A DNA stretch of 64,000 bases from Methylomagnum ishizawai (GTDB lineage Bacteria > Pseudomonadota > Gammaproteobacteria > Methylococcales > Methylococcaceae): NCBI RefSeq assembly GCF_900155475.1, contig NZ_FXAM01000003.1:124001-188000 (forward strand), in the 5' to 3' direction. Below the pieces are notes generated by a model. The model made no database searches. It saw only the letters and a program-made list of their open reading frames with translations, and was not told where the DNA came from. Of the stretch, positions 7,855 through 17,163 are shown one piece after another (the first letter of the stretch is position 1; every line of letters begins with the position of its first letter). Position numbers and translations under genes: made by a program.

Positions 7855-9188
7855 TGAACGTGATTCCCATCGCCCGCGCCCAGGCCCAACCGACCCCGGC
7901 AGCCGAGGAGCCCACCCATACCGGATTGCTGCGCTTCATCACGGCGGGCAACGTGGACGACGGCAAAAGCACCCTGATCGGTCGCTTGCTGTACGACTCC
8001 AAAAGCATCCTGGCCGACCAGCTTTCCGCCATCGAACGGACTTCGCACAAACGCGGCTTGGCGGAAATCGATTGGTCGCTGCTGACCGATGGGCTACAGG
8101 CCGAGCGCGAGCAAGGCATCACCATCGACGTGGCCTACCGTTATTTCGCCACGGCCCGGCGCAAGTTCATCATCGGCGACGCGCCGGGACACGAGCAGTA
8201 CACCCGCAACATGGTCACCGCCGCCTCGACAGCGGATGTGGCGGTGATCCTGGTCGATGCCCGCAAAGGCGTGGCCACCCAGACCCGGCGGCATTCCTAT
8301 CTGGCCCGGCTGGTCGGCATCCCCCGCATCGTGCTGGCGGTCAACAAGATGGATTGCGTGGATTACGACCCGGCGGTGTTCGGGCGCATCGCCGCCGATT
8401 ACCGGGCCTTGGCCGGGGAACTGGGCTTCGCCGAGGTCCGCGCCATCCCGCTGTCGGCGCTCAAGGGTGATAACGTGGTCGAGCGCGGCGCGGCCATGCC
8501 CTGGTACGACGGACCCACCTTGCTCGAATACTTGGACGGCGTGCCCGCCTTGCATGATGGTTCGGAACGGCCCTTGCGCTTCCCGGTGCAACGGGTGGCG
8601 CGGGTGATGCTCGGCAACCGCGCCATCGGCCTGGACGCCGCGTTTCCAGCCGAATTCCGCGGCTATCAGGGCACGGTGGCGGCCGGGGTGTTGCGGGTGG
8701 GCGATCCGGTGCGGGTCTTGCCCCTGGCCCGCACCACGCGGGTGAAAAGCCTGATGCTGGCGGGCCAGCCGCTGCGGGAGACAGCGGCGGATAGCGCGGT
8801 GGTGGTGGAATTGGAGGACGAGGTCGATATTTCGCGCGGCGACATGCTGGCGGCGGTGGACGCGCCGCCCCGCATCGCCAGCGAGATCGAGGCGGACCTG
8901 TGCTGGCTGGCGGAAGAACCCTGGATGCCCTCGCGCCGTTATTCGCTCAAGCACACCACCCGCACGGTGCGGGCGGTGGTGCGCGAGCTGGTCTATGCCG
9001 TCGATGTGAACACCCTGGCGCGGATACCCCAACCCGCCGCCATGGCGATGAACGATATCGTTCGCGCCAAACTCAAGCTGCAACAGCCCATCCTGGCCGA
9101 TACTTACGCCGAGAACCGCGTCACCGGCAGTTTCATCCTCATCGACGACGCCACCCACGACACGGTGGCGGCGGGGGTGTTGGTCTAG
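7854..9188 (+). CDS. cysN: Sulfate adenylyltransferase, large GTPase subunit
   Basis: This 444-aa translation-factor-like GTPase couples GTP hydrolysis to APS synthesis by CysD. The G motifs are clear: G1 GNVDDGKSTLIG, G2 in EREQGITIDVAYRYF, G3 DAPGHEQYTRNM and G4 NKMD. Beta-barrel domains with RVMLGNR and an SRGDML-like segment follow. It ends without the CysC (APS kinase) extension seen in some CysNC fusions. It is translationally coupled to cysD. APS could feed assimilatory APS reduction or a separately encoded APS kinase, which the window does not show. Confidence 0.95.
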   Translation: MNVIPIARAQAQPTPAAEEPTHTGLLRFITAGNVDDGKSTLIGRLLYDSKSILADQLSAIERTSHKRGLAEIDWSLLTDGLQAEREQGITIDVAYRYFATARRKFIIGDAPGHEQYTRNMVTAASTADVAVILVDARKGVATQTRRHSYLARLVGIPRIVLAVNKMDCVDYDPAVFGRIAADYRALAGELGFAEVRAIPLSALKGDNVVERGAAMPWYDGPTLLEYLDGVPALHDGSERPLRFPVQRVARVMLGNRAIGLDAAFPAEFRGYQGTVAAGVLRVGDPVRVLPLARTTRVKSLMLAGQPLRETAADSAVVVELEDEVDISRGDMLAAVDAPPRIASEIEADLCWLAEEPWMPSRRYSLKHTTRTVRAVVRELVYAVDVNTLARIPQPAAMAMNDIVRAKLKLQQPILADTYAENRVTGSFILIDDATHDTVAAGVLV

Positions 9189-9230
9189 AACCGGGGCGTG
9201 CGCGGCGGATTCAAGCTGGAGGAAGACATC

Positions 9231-9605
9231 ATGCCTAGCCATAGCCTGAGCGAGCATCCCCTGTTTCCCATACCCCGCGCCTTGCGCCGCCTGTCCGGCA
9301 AATCATGGGCGTGGTCCCTGGCGGTCCTGGCCTTTATCGCCCTACTGCCCGACCTCGCCCTGGCCCTGGCCGGGCAGTTGGCCCACGCGGTTTGGTTCGT
9401 GATCCATACCGTGATCGGCGTCCTCGAACTCAGTATCGAGTGCCTGGTCGAGTGGGCCTTCCACACCAGCCGCCACACCGCCCAACTCATCACCGCCTGG
9501 ATTTTATTGCTGATGTTCGTGCTGCTGCTGGTCTGGGTGACGCGGCGCTGGCTGCTCCCGGCCCTGCGCGCACCGGCCAGCGACGACGACACCGCCCCGC
9601 GCTGA
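9231..9605 (+). CDS. Small membrane protein of the export cluster, function unknown
   Basis: I do not recognise this 124-aa protein. It has a cytoplasmic-looking N-terminus of about 30 residues and three likely hydrophobic segments: LAVLAFIALLPDLALALAG, VWFVIHTVIGVLELSI and LITAWILLLMFVLLLVWV. It ends in a basic then acidic tail. GGAGGAAG lies just before the ATG. It starts 42 bases after cysN and ends 50 bases before the ABC-like gene, so it probably belongs with the export set. It could be an accessory subunit of that machine, but only the position suggests this. Confidence 0.6.
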   Translation: MPSHSLSEHPLFPIPRALRRLSGKSWAWSLAVLAFIALLPDLALALAGQLAHAVWFVIHTVIGVLELSIECLVEWAFHTSRHTAQLITAWILLLMFVLLLVWVTRRWLLPALRAPASDDDTAPR

Positions 9606-9655
9606 GCGGGCGGGGCAGCCTTGGAAACCGGCCCGATCAAGATAAAAAAGCCCTC

Positions 9656-11362
9656 ATGGACACCCCACACGCCCATCCCAGCCCGCAAGCGCGGCTCCGC
9701 CACCTGATCTGGCTGGAGCGGCGCGACCTCTGGACCGTGGTCGCCTTCGCCATGGGCGCGGGGCTGATGGCCCTGGCGACACCCATCGCCGTGCAATCCC
9801 TGGTCAACACCATCGCCTTCGGGGCGTTGCTGCAACCCCTGGTGGTGTTGGTGGTGATCCTGTTCGCCAGCCTCGCCTTCAACAACCTATTGATCGCCTT
9901 CCAGTTCTATGTGGTGGAGATGATGCAGCGGCGCATCTTCATCCGGCTGATGGGCGACATCGCCGACCGTTTGCAGAAGGTGGCGCGGGAAGCCTTCGAT
10001 GGCCGCAACGCCCCAGAGTTGGTGAACCGCTTCTTCGATGTGCTGACGGTGCAGAAAAGCGCCGCCGTGTTGCTGCTGGACGGCCTCGCCTATGGGCTGC
10101 AAGCGGTGATCGGGATGTTGCTGCTGGCCTTCTACCATCCCATCCTGCTGGCCTTCGACCTGTTATTGATCGCGGCGGTGGCGTTCGTGTTCTTCGTGCT
10201 GGGACGGCACGGGGTGGCGACCTCCATCGAGGAATCCAAGGCCAAGTACGCGGTCGCGGCCTGGCTGGAGGAAATCGCCCGCAACCCCATGTTATTCAAA
10301 TGGGCCGGCAGCCCCGGTTTCGTGGCGCGGCGCTCCGACGCCCTGGCCCGCGATTATCTGGCGGCGCGGGAAGCGCATTTCGGCGTGGTGTTGCGCCAAC
10401 ATCTGGGGGTGTTGTTCCTGCACACCCTGGCCAACACCGCGCTGCTGGGCCTCGGGGGCTGGATGGTGATCGAACGGCAATTGACCCTGGGCCAGCTCAT
10501 CGCCGCCGAACTGGTGGTGAACGCCATGCTCGGGGGCTTGAGCCGTCTGGGGAAATCCCTGGAAAGCTATTACGACCTCGCCGCCGCCATGGACAAGCTC
10601 GGCCATCTGCTCGACCTGCCGCAGGAACGCGACGGCGGCGCGACCCTCGAACCCGCAGGCGGACCCGCCGCCGTGCGGCTCCACCAACTGGGATTCCGCT
10701 ACGGCGATGGCCGCGAGGTGTTCCGCGCCATCGAGGCCGAGGCCCGGCCCGGCGAACGCATCGCCCTGGTGGGGGCCAGCGGTTCGGGACGGGGCACCTT
10801 GCTGGAACTGTTGTTCGGCCTGCGCACACCGACCCAAGGCGCGGTCTTGGTCGATGACTGCGATATCCGCGATGCGAGCCTGGACAGCCTGCGCCGGGAA
10901 ACCGCCCTGGTCCAAGGCATGGAAATCCTCGAAGGCAGCGTATTGGACAACCTACGCATGGGCCGCCCCGAACCCGGCCTCGCCGCGATCCGCGACACCC
11001 TCGCCGCCCTGTGCCTGGCCGACGATATCCTGGCCCTGCCCGAAGGCTTGAACACGCGGCTGAACCACCTGGGCGCACCGCTATCCCCGGAGAAGACCCG
11101 GCGCTTGCTGCTGGCCCGCGCCGTGGTCGGCCAGCCGCGTTTGCTGTTGATCCACGAACTGCTGGACGGCATCGACGCCTCCATCCGCGGCGAAGTCATC
11201 GCCTGGATCCTCAGGCCCGACGCGCCCTGGACCGCCATCGTCGCCACCCAGAGCGCCGAGGTGATGGCCTGTTGCGACCGGGTCTGGCACCTGGAGGCGG
11301 GCCGCTTACAAGAAACCCGGATGCCGGTCCCGCAACCACCCGAGCCTGCCCCAATCCCATGA
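9656..11362 (+). CDS. ABC exporter-like protein with degenerate nucleotide-binding domain
   Basis: This 568-aa protein has the layout of a type I ABC half-exporter: about five or six transmembrane helices in residues 25-300, then an ATPase-like domain from about 340. The ATPase motifs are all altered. Walker A reads GASGSGRGT (373-381) with the Lys and following Ser/Thr replaced. The signature is LSPEK instead of LSGGQ (about 476-480). Walker B is LLLIHE with His500 in place of Asp. The H-loop His is Gln532. The Q-loop Gln420 remains. It is translationally coupled to a HlyD-like adaptor. It could be a non-hydrolysing scaffold or a partner of an intact subunit elsewhere. Confidence 0.85.
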   Translation: MDTPHAHPSPQARLRHLIWLERRDLWTVVAFAMGAGLMALATPIAVQSLVNTIAFGALLQPLVVLVVILFASLAFNNLLIAFQFYVVEMMQRRIFIRLMGDIADRLQKVAREAFDGRNAPELVNRFFDVLTVQKSAAVLLLDGLAYGLQAVIGMLLLAFYHPILLAFDLLLIAAVAFVFFVLGRHGVATSIEESKAKYAVAAWLEEIARNPMLFKWAGSPGFVARRSDALARDYLAAREAHFGVVLRQHLGVLFLHTLANTALLGLGGWMVIERQLTLGQLIAAELVVNAMLGGLSRLGKSLESYYDLAAAMDKLGHLLDLPQERDGGATLEPAGGPAAVRLHQLGFRYGDGREVFRAIEAEARPGERIALVGASGSGRGTLLELLFGLRTPTQGAVLVDDCDIRDASLDSLRRETALVQGMEILEGSVLDNLRMGRPEPGLAAIRDTLAALCLADDILALPEGLNTRLNHLGAPLSPEKTRRLLLARAVVGQPRLLLIHELLDGIDASIRGEVIAWILRPDAPWTAIVATQSAEVMACCDRVWHLEAGRLQETRMPVPQPPEPAPIP

Positions 11363-12711
11363 ACGCCCCCCATTCAAACCCCGGCCCGGCCCTCCCGGCC
11401 CTGGCCCTGACCGAAACCGCCCCAGGGGTGCAAACCCTGGCCCGCTCCCTGGTCGGCCTGTTCTGCCTGCTGTTGGTGTTCCTGGGCTTCACGCCCTGGC
11501 AGCAGAACGTCGGCGGCCTGGGTCGGGTGGTGGCTTATGCGCCCCTGGAACGCCAGCAGACGGTGCAAGCCCCGGTCGAAGGCCGGGTTTCCCAATGGTG
11601 GGTGCGGGAAGGCACCAAGGTGAAGGCGGGCGACCGCCTCGCCGAAATCAGCGACAACGACCCCGAATTGCCGCGCCGCCTGGAAGCCGAATACCAAACC
11701 CTGTTGGGCCGCATCGCCACCATCGAAGGCCGGATCGGCGCGGTGGAAAACCAAGTCCGCATGGCCGGGCAATCCCGCGACATGGCGGTGGGCGCGGCGG
11801 AAGCGCGGGTCCGCATGGCCGAGGAACGCCTACGCGCCGCCCGCCAGGCGGTAGACGCCGCCCAGGCCGGACTCGCCACCAGCCAGCTCAACCTCGACCG
11901 CCAGCAAGCCCTGCTCGCCAAGGGCCTGACTGCGACCCGCACCTACGAACTGGCCCGGCTGGAACAAACCCAGCGCCGCACCGAACTCGAACGGGCCAAG
12001 GCCGCGCTCAAGGCCGCCGACAGCGAGGTCGAGGCCATCCGCGCCGACCGCCGCAAGACCGGGGCCGACACCGAATCCGGCGTGGAGAAAGCCAGGGCCG
12101 ACCTCAACAAAAGCCGCGAGGAACTGGCCTATGCCCAGGCCGAGAAACTCAAACTGGAAACCCGGCTCAACCGCCAGCGCACCCAGGTTGTCACCGCCCC
12201 GCGCGATGGCACGGTGCTACGGTTGGCGGTCAGCTCCCATTCCGAATTGGTGAAGCCGGGCGACCCGCTGGCCGTGCTGGTTCCCGACACCCAGGAACGG
12301 GCGGTGGAACTGTGGGTGGATGGCAACGACGCCCCCTTGATCACGCCGGGGCGCAAGGTACGGCTGCAATTCGAGGGCTATCCGGCGGTGCAGTTCTCAG
12401 GCTGGCCGGAAGTGGCGGTGGGCACTTTCGGCGGGGTAGTGGGCCTGATCGACGCCACCGACAACGGCCAGGGCCAATTCCGCCTCCTGGTCGTGCCCGA
12501 CCCCGCCGACACGCCCTGGCCGGGCGAGCGTTTCCTGCGCCAAGGCGTCCGCGCCAATGGCTGGGTCTTGCTGAACCAAGTCTGCCTGGGCTATGAATTC
12601 TGGCGTATCTTCAACGGCTTCCCGCCGACCTATCTGCCCAGCCATCCGCCCTGGGAGCAGAAAGCGGCCAAAACGGAAAAATCCGGCGACTACGGCAAGG
12701 AGGAAAAATGA
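11359..12711 (+). CDS. HlyD-type periplasmic adaptor (membrane fusion protein)
   Basis: This 450-aa protein has one N-terminal transmembrane helix (SLVGLFCLLLVFLGF, about residues 30-45). A biotinyl-lipoyl half-motif follows (QAPVEGRVSQWWVREGTKV) and then a long alpha-helical hairpin rich in Ala, Glu and Arg (about 95-270). The second lipoyl half (VTAPRDGTVLRLAV) and beta-barrel domains complete the adaptor. It would bridge the ABC-like inner-membrane protein and the TolC-like channel. Its start overlaps the ABC-like stop by four bases (ATGA) and its stop overlaps the next start by four, so the three proteins are made in coupled fashion. The substrate is unknown. Confidence 0.88.
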   Translation: MNAPHSNPGPALPALALTETAPGVQTLARSLVGLFCLLLVFLGFTPWQQNVGGLGRVVAYAPLERQQTVQAPVEGRVSQWWVREGTKVKAGDRLAEISDNDPELPRRLEAEYQTLLGRIATIEGRIGAVENQVRMAGQSRDMAVGAAEARVRMAEERLRAARQAVDAAQAGLATSQLNLDRQQALLAKGLTATRTYELARLEQTQRRTELERAKAALKAADSEVEAIRADRRKTGADTESGVEKARADLNKSREELAYAQAEKLKLETRLNRQRTQVVTAPRDGTVLRLAVSSHSELVKPGDPLAVLVPDTQERAVELWVDGNDAPLITPGRKVRLQFEGYPAVQFSGWPEVAVGTFGGVVGLIDATDNGQGQFRLLVVPDPADTPWPGERFLRQGVRANGWVLLNQVCLGYEFWRIFNGFPPTYLPSHPPWEQKAAKTEKSGDYGKEEK

Positions 12712-14180
12712 AGCGCATCGCCCTGGCCTGGATAGTGGGCTTGCTGGTCCTGGCCTGGATCGGCGCGGCCCACGCCGAGCGTTCGGAGCGCTTCAAGCTG
12801 CCCAGGCCGGACCCGTCCGCCGTCCAGGACCAGGTGCCCGTGCTGACCCTGGAAGCCGTCACCGAGGCCGCGCTACTGAGCTTTCCAGGACTGGTCGCCG
12901 CCGAACAGCGCAAGGCCGCGGCCGACGGCGAGCAACTCGCCGCCGAGGGCGGTTTCGATACCCAGCTCAAACTGCAATCGCGCTGGTCCATCGCCGGGCT
13001 GTACGAGAACCGCAATTACGATGTCTCCATCGAGCAGCCCACGGGGTTGTGGGGCACCACGTTCTTCGGCGGCTGGCGGCGCGGCACCGGCAATTATCCC
13101 GTGTACGAAGGCAAAAGCCAGACCGCCGACGCCGGCGAAGTCCGCGCCGGGGTCAACATCCCGCTGTGGCGCAACGGACCCATCGACCGCCGCCGCGCCA
13201 GCCTGGCCCAGGCCGAACTGGCCCAGCTCATCGCCGGACACGATTACGACGCCGCCTTGCTGGAACTCAAGCGGGTGGTGGCCCAGCGCTATTGGGATTG
13301 GGTGTTCGCGGGACGCCGCCGGGCGGTGGCGCGGGAACTGCTGACGATTTCCGAACGCCGCGACGCGGGGCTGCGCCAGCGGGTCGCCGCGGGCGACGCC
13401 GCCGCCATCGAAGCCACCGACAACCAAAGGACCCTGCTCGAACGCCGCGAACGCCTGATCGCCGCCGAACGAATGCTGGAACAAATGGCGCTGCAACTCG
13501 CGCTCTACTGGCGCGATGCCGACGGCGAACCGCGCATCCCCATCCCGGAACAATTGCCGGAAGCCTTCCCGGAAGCCGTCCCGCCCGATATGCACGATCT
13601 GGCCGCCCTGGTCGAAGAAGCCCGCCAGCGCCGCCCCGAGTTGCGCAAGCTGGAACAACAGCGCAAACAAGTCGAGATCGAGCGCGATCTGGCCCGGAAC
13701 CAACAAGCGCCCGGCATCGATATCGCCCTGATGGGGGCACAGGATTTCGGAACCGGCACCTCCAAGCTCATCAACCGCGAAGAATTCTATGCGGGCGTCA
13801 CCCTCGACCTGCCCTTGCAGCGGCGGGTAGCGCGGGGCCGCACCCAGACCGCCGAAGCCAACCTCCAGCGCCTCGCCGCCGATATCCGGCTGGCCGCCGA
13901 CCGGGTCGCGCTGGAAATCAGGGACGCCGGGTCGGCGCTCAAGGCGGCGCGGCAACGCATCGCCCTGGCCCGCGAACAACGCGCCACCGCCCGCCAATTG
14001 GCCGAGGCCGAACGCGACCGTTTCGAGTTGGGCGACAGCACCGTGTTGACGGTGGATTTGCGGGAATTGGCCGCGGGCGATGCCGCCCTGGCCGAAGCCG
14101 AGGCCATGGCCACCTTTTTCAAGGCGATGGCGGATTACCGGGCGGCGTTGGGATGGCTGGATACCCCGGCCAGGGATTGA
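12708..14180 (+). CDS. TolC-family outer membrane channel
   Basis: This 490-aa protein has a Sec signal peptide (hydrophobic to GAAHA, cleavage near residue 24). It also has the internal duplication typical of TolC/OEP proteins, with long coiled-coil helices around 185-265 and 290-350, then again around 390-480. Beta-strand segments containing YDVSIEQPTGLWG and FYAGVTLDLPL would form the outer-membrane barrel. It is the last gene of the export set and converges on the minus-strand autokinase gene, with only 23 bases between the stops. Confidence 0.88.
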   Translation: MKRIALAWIVGLLVLAWIGAAHAERSERFKLPRPDPSAVQDQVPVLTLEAVTEAALLSFPGLVAAEQRKAAADGEQLAAEGGFDTQLKLQSRWSIAGLYENRNYDVSIEQPTGLWGTTFFGGWRRGTGNYPVYEGKSQTADAGEVRAGVNIPLWRNGPIDRRRASLAQAELAQLIAGHDYDAALLELKRVVAQRYWDWVFAGRRRAVARELLTISERRDAGLRQRVAAGDAAAIEATDNQRTLLERRERLIAAERMLEQMALQLALYWRDADGEPRIPIPEQLPEAFPEAVPPDMHDLAALVEEARQRRPELRKLEQQRKQVEIERDLARNQQAPGIDIALMGAQDFGTGTSKLINREEFYAGVTLDLPLQRRVARGRTQTAEANLQRLAADIRLAADRVALEIRDAGSALKAARQRIALAREQRATARQLAEAERDRFELGDSTVLTVDLRELAAGDAALAEAEAMATFFKAMADYRAALGWLDTPARD

Positions 14181-14203
14181 AGCCTTGGGCCTGGACCGCG
14201 CTA

Positions 14204-14953
14204 TCAATAATCCCGGTAGGAGATTTGGGGCCGGGGCGATGGCTGCCTGGATTTGTTCAATACCAAACCCAGCAGATTGGTTTGCTCCAAGATATGCAGG
14301 GCGTGCTGGATTTCGCCGGGGGTGTTTTCCTCGTCCTCCACCACCAAGACCGCCCCATCGACCTGGGCGATCAAAGATAAAGCGTCGTCGGCCACGAACA
14401 AAGGCGGCACATCGAAAATAATCATCCGGGCCGGATACCGGGTTTTGAGCTCCCCGATCAACTCGGCCATTTCCGGGGAAGACGCCAATTCCGAACACCC
14501 TTCCCGCGCTTCCCGCCCCGGCAAGACCACCAAGCGCTCGAACCCCGGATTCACCAGGATATTCTCCAAAGCCACCCTGCTTTCCAAATGGTCCACGATA
14601 CCGGATTCGACCGTCATGCCCAAATATTCGGCCACCTTGGGACGCCGGAAATCGGCATCGACCAGCAATACGCTTTGGTTGGCCTCCAAGGCCATGGCAA
14701 TGGCCAGATTCACCGCGACGAAGGTTTTCCCCGCCGCCGGCGTAGCGCTGGCGATGGCGAGGCTATTCCAACCATTTTCCCGCAACTGCCGGAGGATATG
14801 GGTCCGCAATATGCGGAAAATATCGGCCCTAGGCTCGTTATAAGTCCCCATGACGATGCGGTGTTCGCGCAAGGCATCATAATTGACCGGGACGGTTTTG
14901 GTACGGGTATACCGTATCGGTCCCAAGGGCTGTATCCGGGTGATTTCGTGCAT
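14204..14953 (-). CDS. CpsD/CapB-type tyrosine autokinase of the glycan locus
   Basis: This 249-aa cytoplasmic protein is a BY-kinase that would control polysaccharide chain length together with the adjacent membrane protein. It has Walker A ATPAAGKTFVAVNLA, the A-prime motif VLLVDADFRRP and Walker B MIIFDVPP. The short tail ends ISYRDY, offering two tyrosines for autophosphorylation. The start at 14953 has GGAG six bases upstream; in-frame ATG and TTG codons exist 2 and 8 codons earlier. It lies 27 bases downstream of the chain-length gene. Together they form a split Wzc of the type found with GumC/EpsF-like proteins. Confidence 0.85.
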   Translation of the reverse strand: MHEITRIQPLGPIRYTRTKTVPVNYDALREHRIVMGTYNEPRADIFRILRTHILRQLRENGWNSLAIASATPAAGKTFVAVNLAIAMALEANQSVLLVDADFRRPKVAEYLGMTVESGIVDHLESRVALENILVNPGFERLVVLPGREAREGCSELASSPEMAELIGELKTRYPARMIIFDVPPLFVADDALSLIAQVDGAVLVVEDEENTPGEIQHALHILEQTNLLGLVLNKSRQPSPRPQISYRDY

Positions 14954-14980
14954 GTCCATCTCCGTGGCTGAACCCAAAAC

Positions 14981-16717
14981 TTATAGGAATTCGGCGAGCA
15001 ACCAACTCTCCCGCATGGCCGGGAAAACCAAGAGGCAGATCAAAATGACAGCCAGCACCGCGCAGGCCGCCCCGGCTTGCAGGGCCAGTTTCCGGCGCTG
15101 GCGTTGGCGGAAAAATTTGGCCTCCACTTCGCCCGGCGATTCGATATAGGGAATCACCACCAAGGGCATCAAGCCGGTCAGTTCCGATAAAGCCATATAT
15201 CCCCGCAGTTTGGGATTCAGCAATTCCGCTAACAAAGCCACGCCCAAACCCGCCATGATCCCCAAGACCGCCCCGCCCAGCGCAACTTTTTTACGCACGG
15301 TCTTATCGGGGTGGGTGGGTATCATCGGTGGTTCAAGCAAGGTCAGGGTTTGGCCGTGCTGTTCTTGTTCCAAGGTTTGCACCAAGCGGGCGTCGAGCAG
15401 CTTTTCCTTGAGCTGGTTATATTTGTTCACGCTATGATCGCGCTCGCGCACCAATTCGAGATAACCTTTTTCGACCTCGGGCGACAAGAGTATCCTATGA
15501 TGCAGGGCATCGATTTCAGATTTCAGGAAAACGGTTTTTTGCTGCAAGGATTCGAGTTCGGATTGGCTGGATTTATATTGGGTTTCCACCGCCAGATACA
15601 TGGGGTCCAAGCTTTCCGGCGCTGTTTCGGCAACCACCTGGGCCTTGTCATTGCCCAATTGCCGTTCCAGATGGGCGATTTCCTGGTTGAGCCGCTGCCT
15701 ATCGGGATGCGGGTCGGGATATCCTTTCCGGTCCAGCGCTTCGCGCTTGCGGCGGGCTTCTCCCAGTTGCCTGCGCAGCGCCTCCAGGTCCGGGCCGGTA
15801 GCGCCCGCGGGGTCGAGCGAGGCGATTTGACGCTTGAGCCGGATCACATCGGGATGGGACGGACTATATAGGGCGGATAAGCGCAGATACTTGGCTTTCA
15901 ACGTATCCAGGCTATCCAGCTTGGACAGCGGGTCGCGGGTATCGAGGGCGGCTGTACCGATACGACGGGCTTTGGCCAATTCCACGGTCAAAAAGCTCAG
16001 CCTGTCCTGGGTCAGGCGGATTTGTTGCCCGGTTTCCCGGAGCTCGTTTTCCTTACGGTCCAGCGCGGCCAGGTTGCCTTGCAATTGCTCGGGCAGATTA
16101 TCCTTATACGCTTGTTTATACGCCGAAATCCGGCTGTCGATGGTTTCGATTTCCTTATTCAGCTTGTCCGCTTCTCCGCTTAGAAATTCCGTCACCTTGG
16201 CGGCGCGTTGGGTGCGCTCGATATCGTTTTGCTCGATGAATAACCGGGCCAAGCGGTTGGCGACCCGCTGCGCCGTGACGGGATTATCATAGGCAAAAGA
16301 AATATTGAAGGCGATGGCATCCACGGCCTCCTGTGCGGTCAATTCTGACTTGAGGATATGGATATCGGTATCCTTTTTGAAGAATTCGATGATTTCATCC
16401 TGGCCCATCTTGCCGGAGGATACCCCATAGAGGTCTTCTTCGTGGAGGATGGCGAGTAGATGGCTGGTGGTCATGACTTTCTGGGCAATCGCCCTGATCC
16501 GTTCGCCCGCGTATTCGGTGAAGGTGGATTGGACGCTGGCTTTCGATACCGGCACGTCCATCAACAGGACGGCGGAGGAACGGTAAACCTTGGGTAGGGA
16601 ATAAGCCAGACCCAAACCCATGGCCGTCACCAGCAGGGCCACCGCGATGGAATAATGTTTATGCCGCCATACCAGATGGTAATAATAGCGCAGGTTGGTT
16701 TTGATATTAGGACTCAT
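14981..16717 (-). CDS. Wzz/GumC-type polysaccharide chain-length membrane protein
   Basis: This 578-aa protein has an N-terminal transmembrane helix (about residues 24-41). A large periplasmic region follows with a strong coiled-coil section (about 190-440, rich in Leu, Glu, Lys and Arg). Near the C-terminus the PPMIPTHPDKTVRKK segment precedes a hydrophobic helix, as in Wzz proteins. Another transmembrane helix lies around 545-567. The kinase domain is absent and is supplied by the next gene. The start at 16717 was preferred over a GTG ten codons earlier, though neither has a clear ribosome site. It is transcribed divergently from the rest of the glycan locus. Confidence 0.87.
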   Translation of the reverse strand: MSPNIKTNLRYYYHLVWRHKHYSIAVALLVTAMGLGLAYSLPKVYRSSAVLLMDVPVSKASVQSTFTEYAGERIRAIAQKVMTTSHLLAILHEEDLYGVSSGKMGQDEIIEFFKKDTDIHILKSELTAQEAVDAIAFNISFAYDNPVTAQRVANRLARLFIEQNDIERTQRAAKVTEFLSGEADKLNKEIETIDSRISAYKQAYKDNLPEQLQGNLAALDRKENELRETGQQIRLTQDRLSFLTVELAKARRIGTAALDTRDPLSKLDSLDTLKAKYLRLSALYSPSHPDVIRLKRQIASLDPAGATGPDLEALRRQLGEARRKREALDRKGYPDPHPDRQRLNQEIAHLERQLGNDKAQVVAETAPESLDPMYLAVETQYKSSQSELESLQQKTVFLKSEIDALHHRILLSPEVEKGYLELVRERDHSVNKYNQLKEKLLDARLVQTLEQEQHGQTLTLLEPPMIPTHPDKTVRKKVALGGAVLGIMAGLGVALLAELLNPKLRGYMALSELTGLMPLVVIPYIESPGEVEAKFFRQRQRRKLALQAGAACAVLAVILICLLVFPAMRESWLLAEFL

Positions 16718-17163
16718 GGCCGGCGACACGGATAAGCATGGAAACACCGCCTAGCGGCGATGGCTCTGGGGAAATTGGGTGCCGTTCGCTGCCAAAATGC
16801 GCTCGGAAGCCGGGGAATACAGTCCATATTTATAAGAATCCATGAGGTATGTGCCGACAGCGTCCCGCCTATACGGCCCCGGGCCGCTTGGATGTGCGCC
16901 GACTGGGTATCAGGATCAATACGTAAGCATTTCTACTGATTGGCCAGGGCGGTGGTCGCCCGATGATGGCCGATATTAAATAGCCGATGTCCAAATTTTA
17001 ATATGCAAAATCACTTATATCCTAGCGCCCCCCTCTATCCATTAAGCTACATGTATCGGGAAGGCATTCCACGGGCATCCAGCCACCCCGTTCTATGATC
17101 CCGTATCCGGCCCAAACTTGGCCGGTCGCTCGCCTGGATTCATCCAACCGCCACATTATTGTC
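16718..17163. promoter_or_regulatory. Divergent intergenic region of the glycan locus
   Basis: This 446-bp gap separates the minus-strand chain-length gene from the plus-strand LhgO-like gene. It must hold the promoters for both arms. The section around 16970-17030 is distinctly A+T-rich (ATTAAAT, TTTTAATATGC). I could not assign a convincing -35/-10 pair or a sigma-54 -24/-12 pair on either strand. No gene-like frame with a ribosome site is seen. Confidence 0.4.

Noticed and set aside
9656-11362. Pseudogene call for the ABC-like gene
   Set aside because: The frame is complete, coupled to its neighbours and of normal length; only the ATPase motifs differ.
16718-17163. Sigma-54 promoter for the glycan locus
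   Set aside because: I searched both strands by eye for GG-N10-GC spacing in a TGGCAC/TTGC context and found no convincing match.
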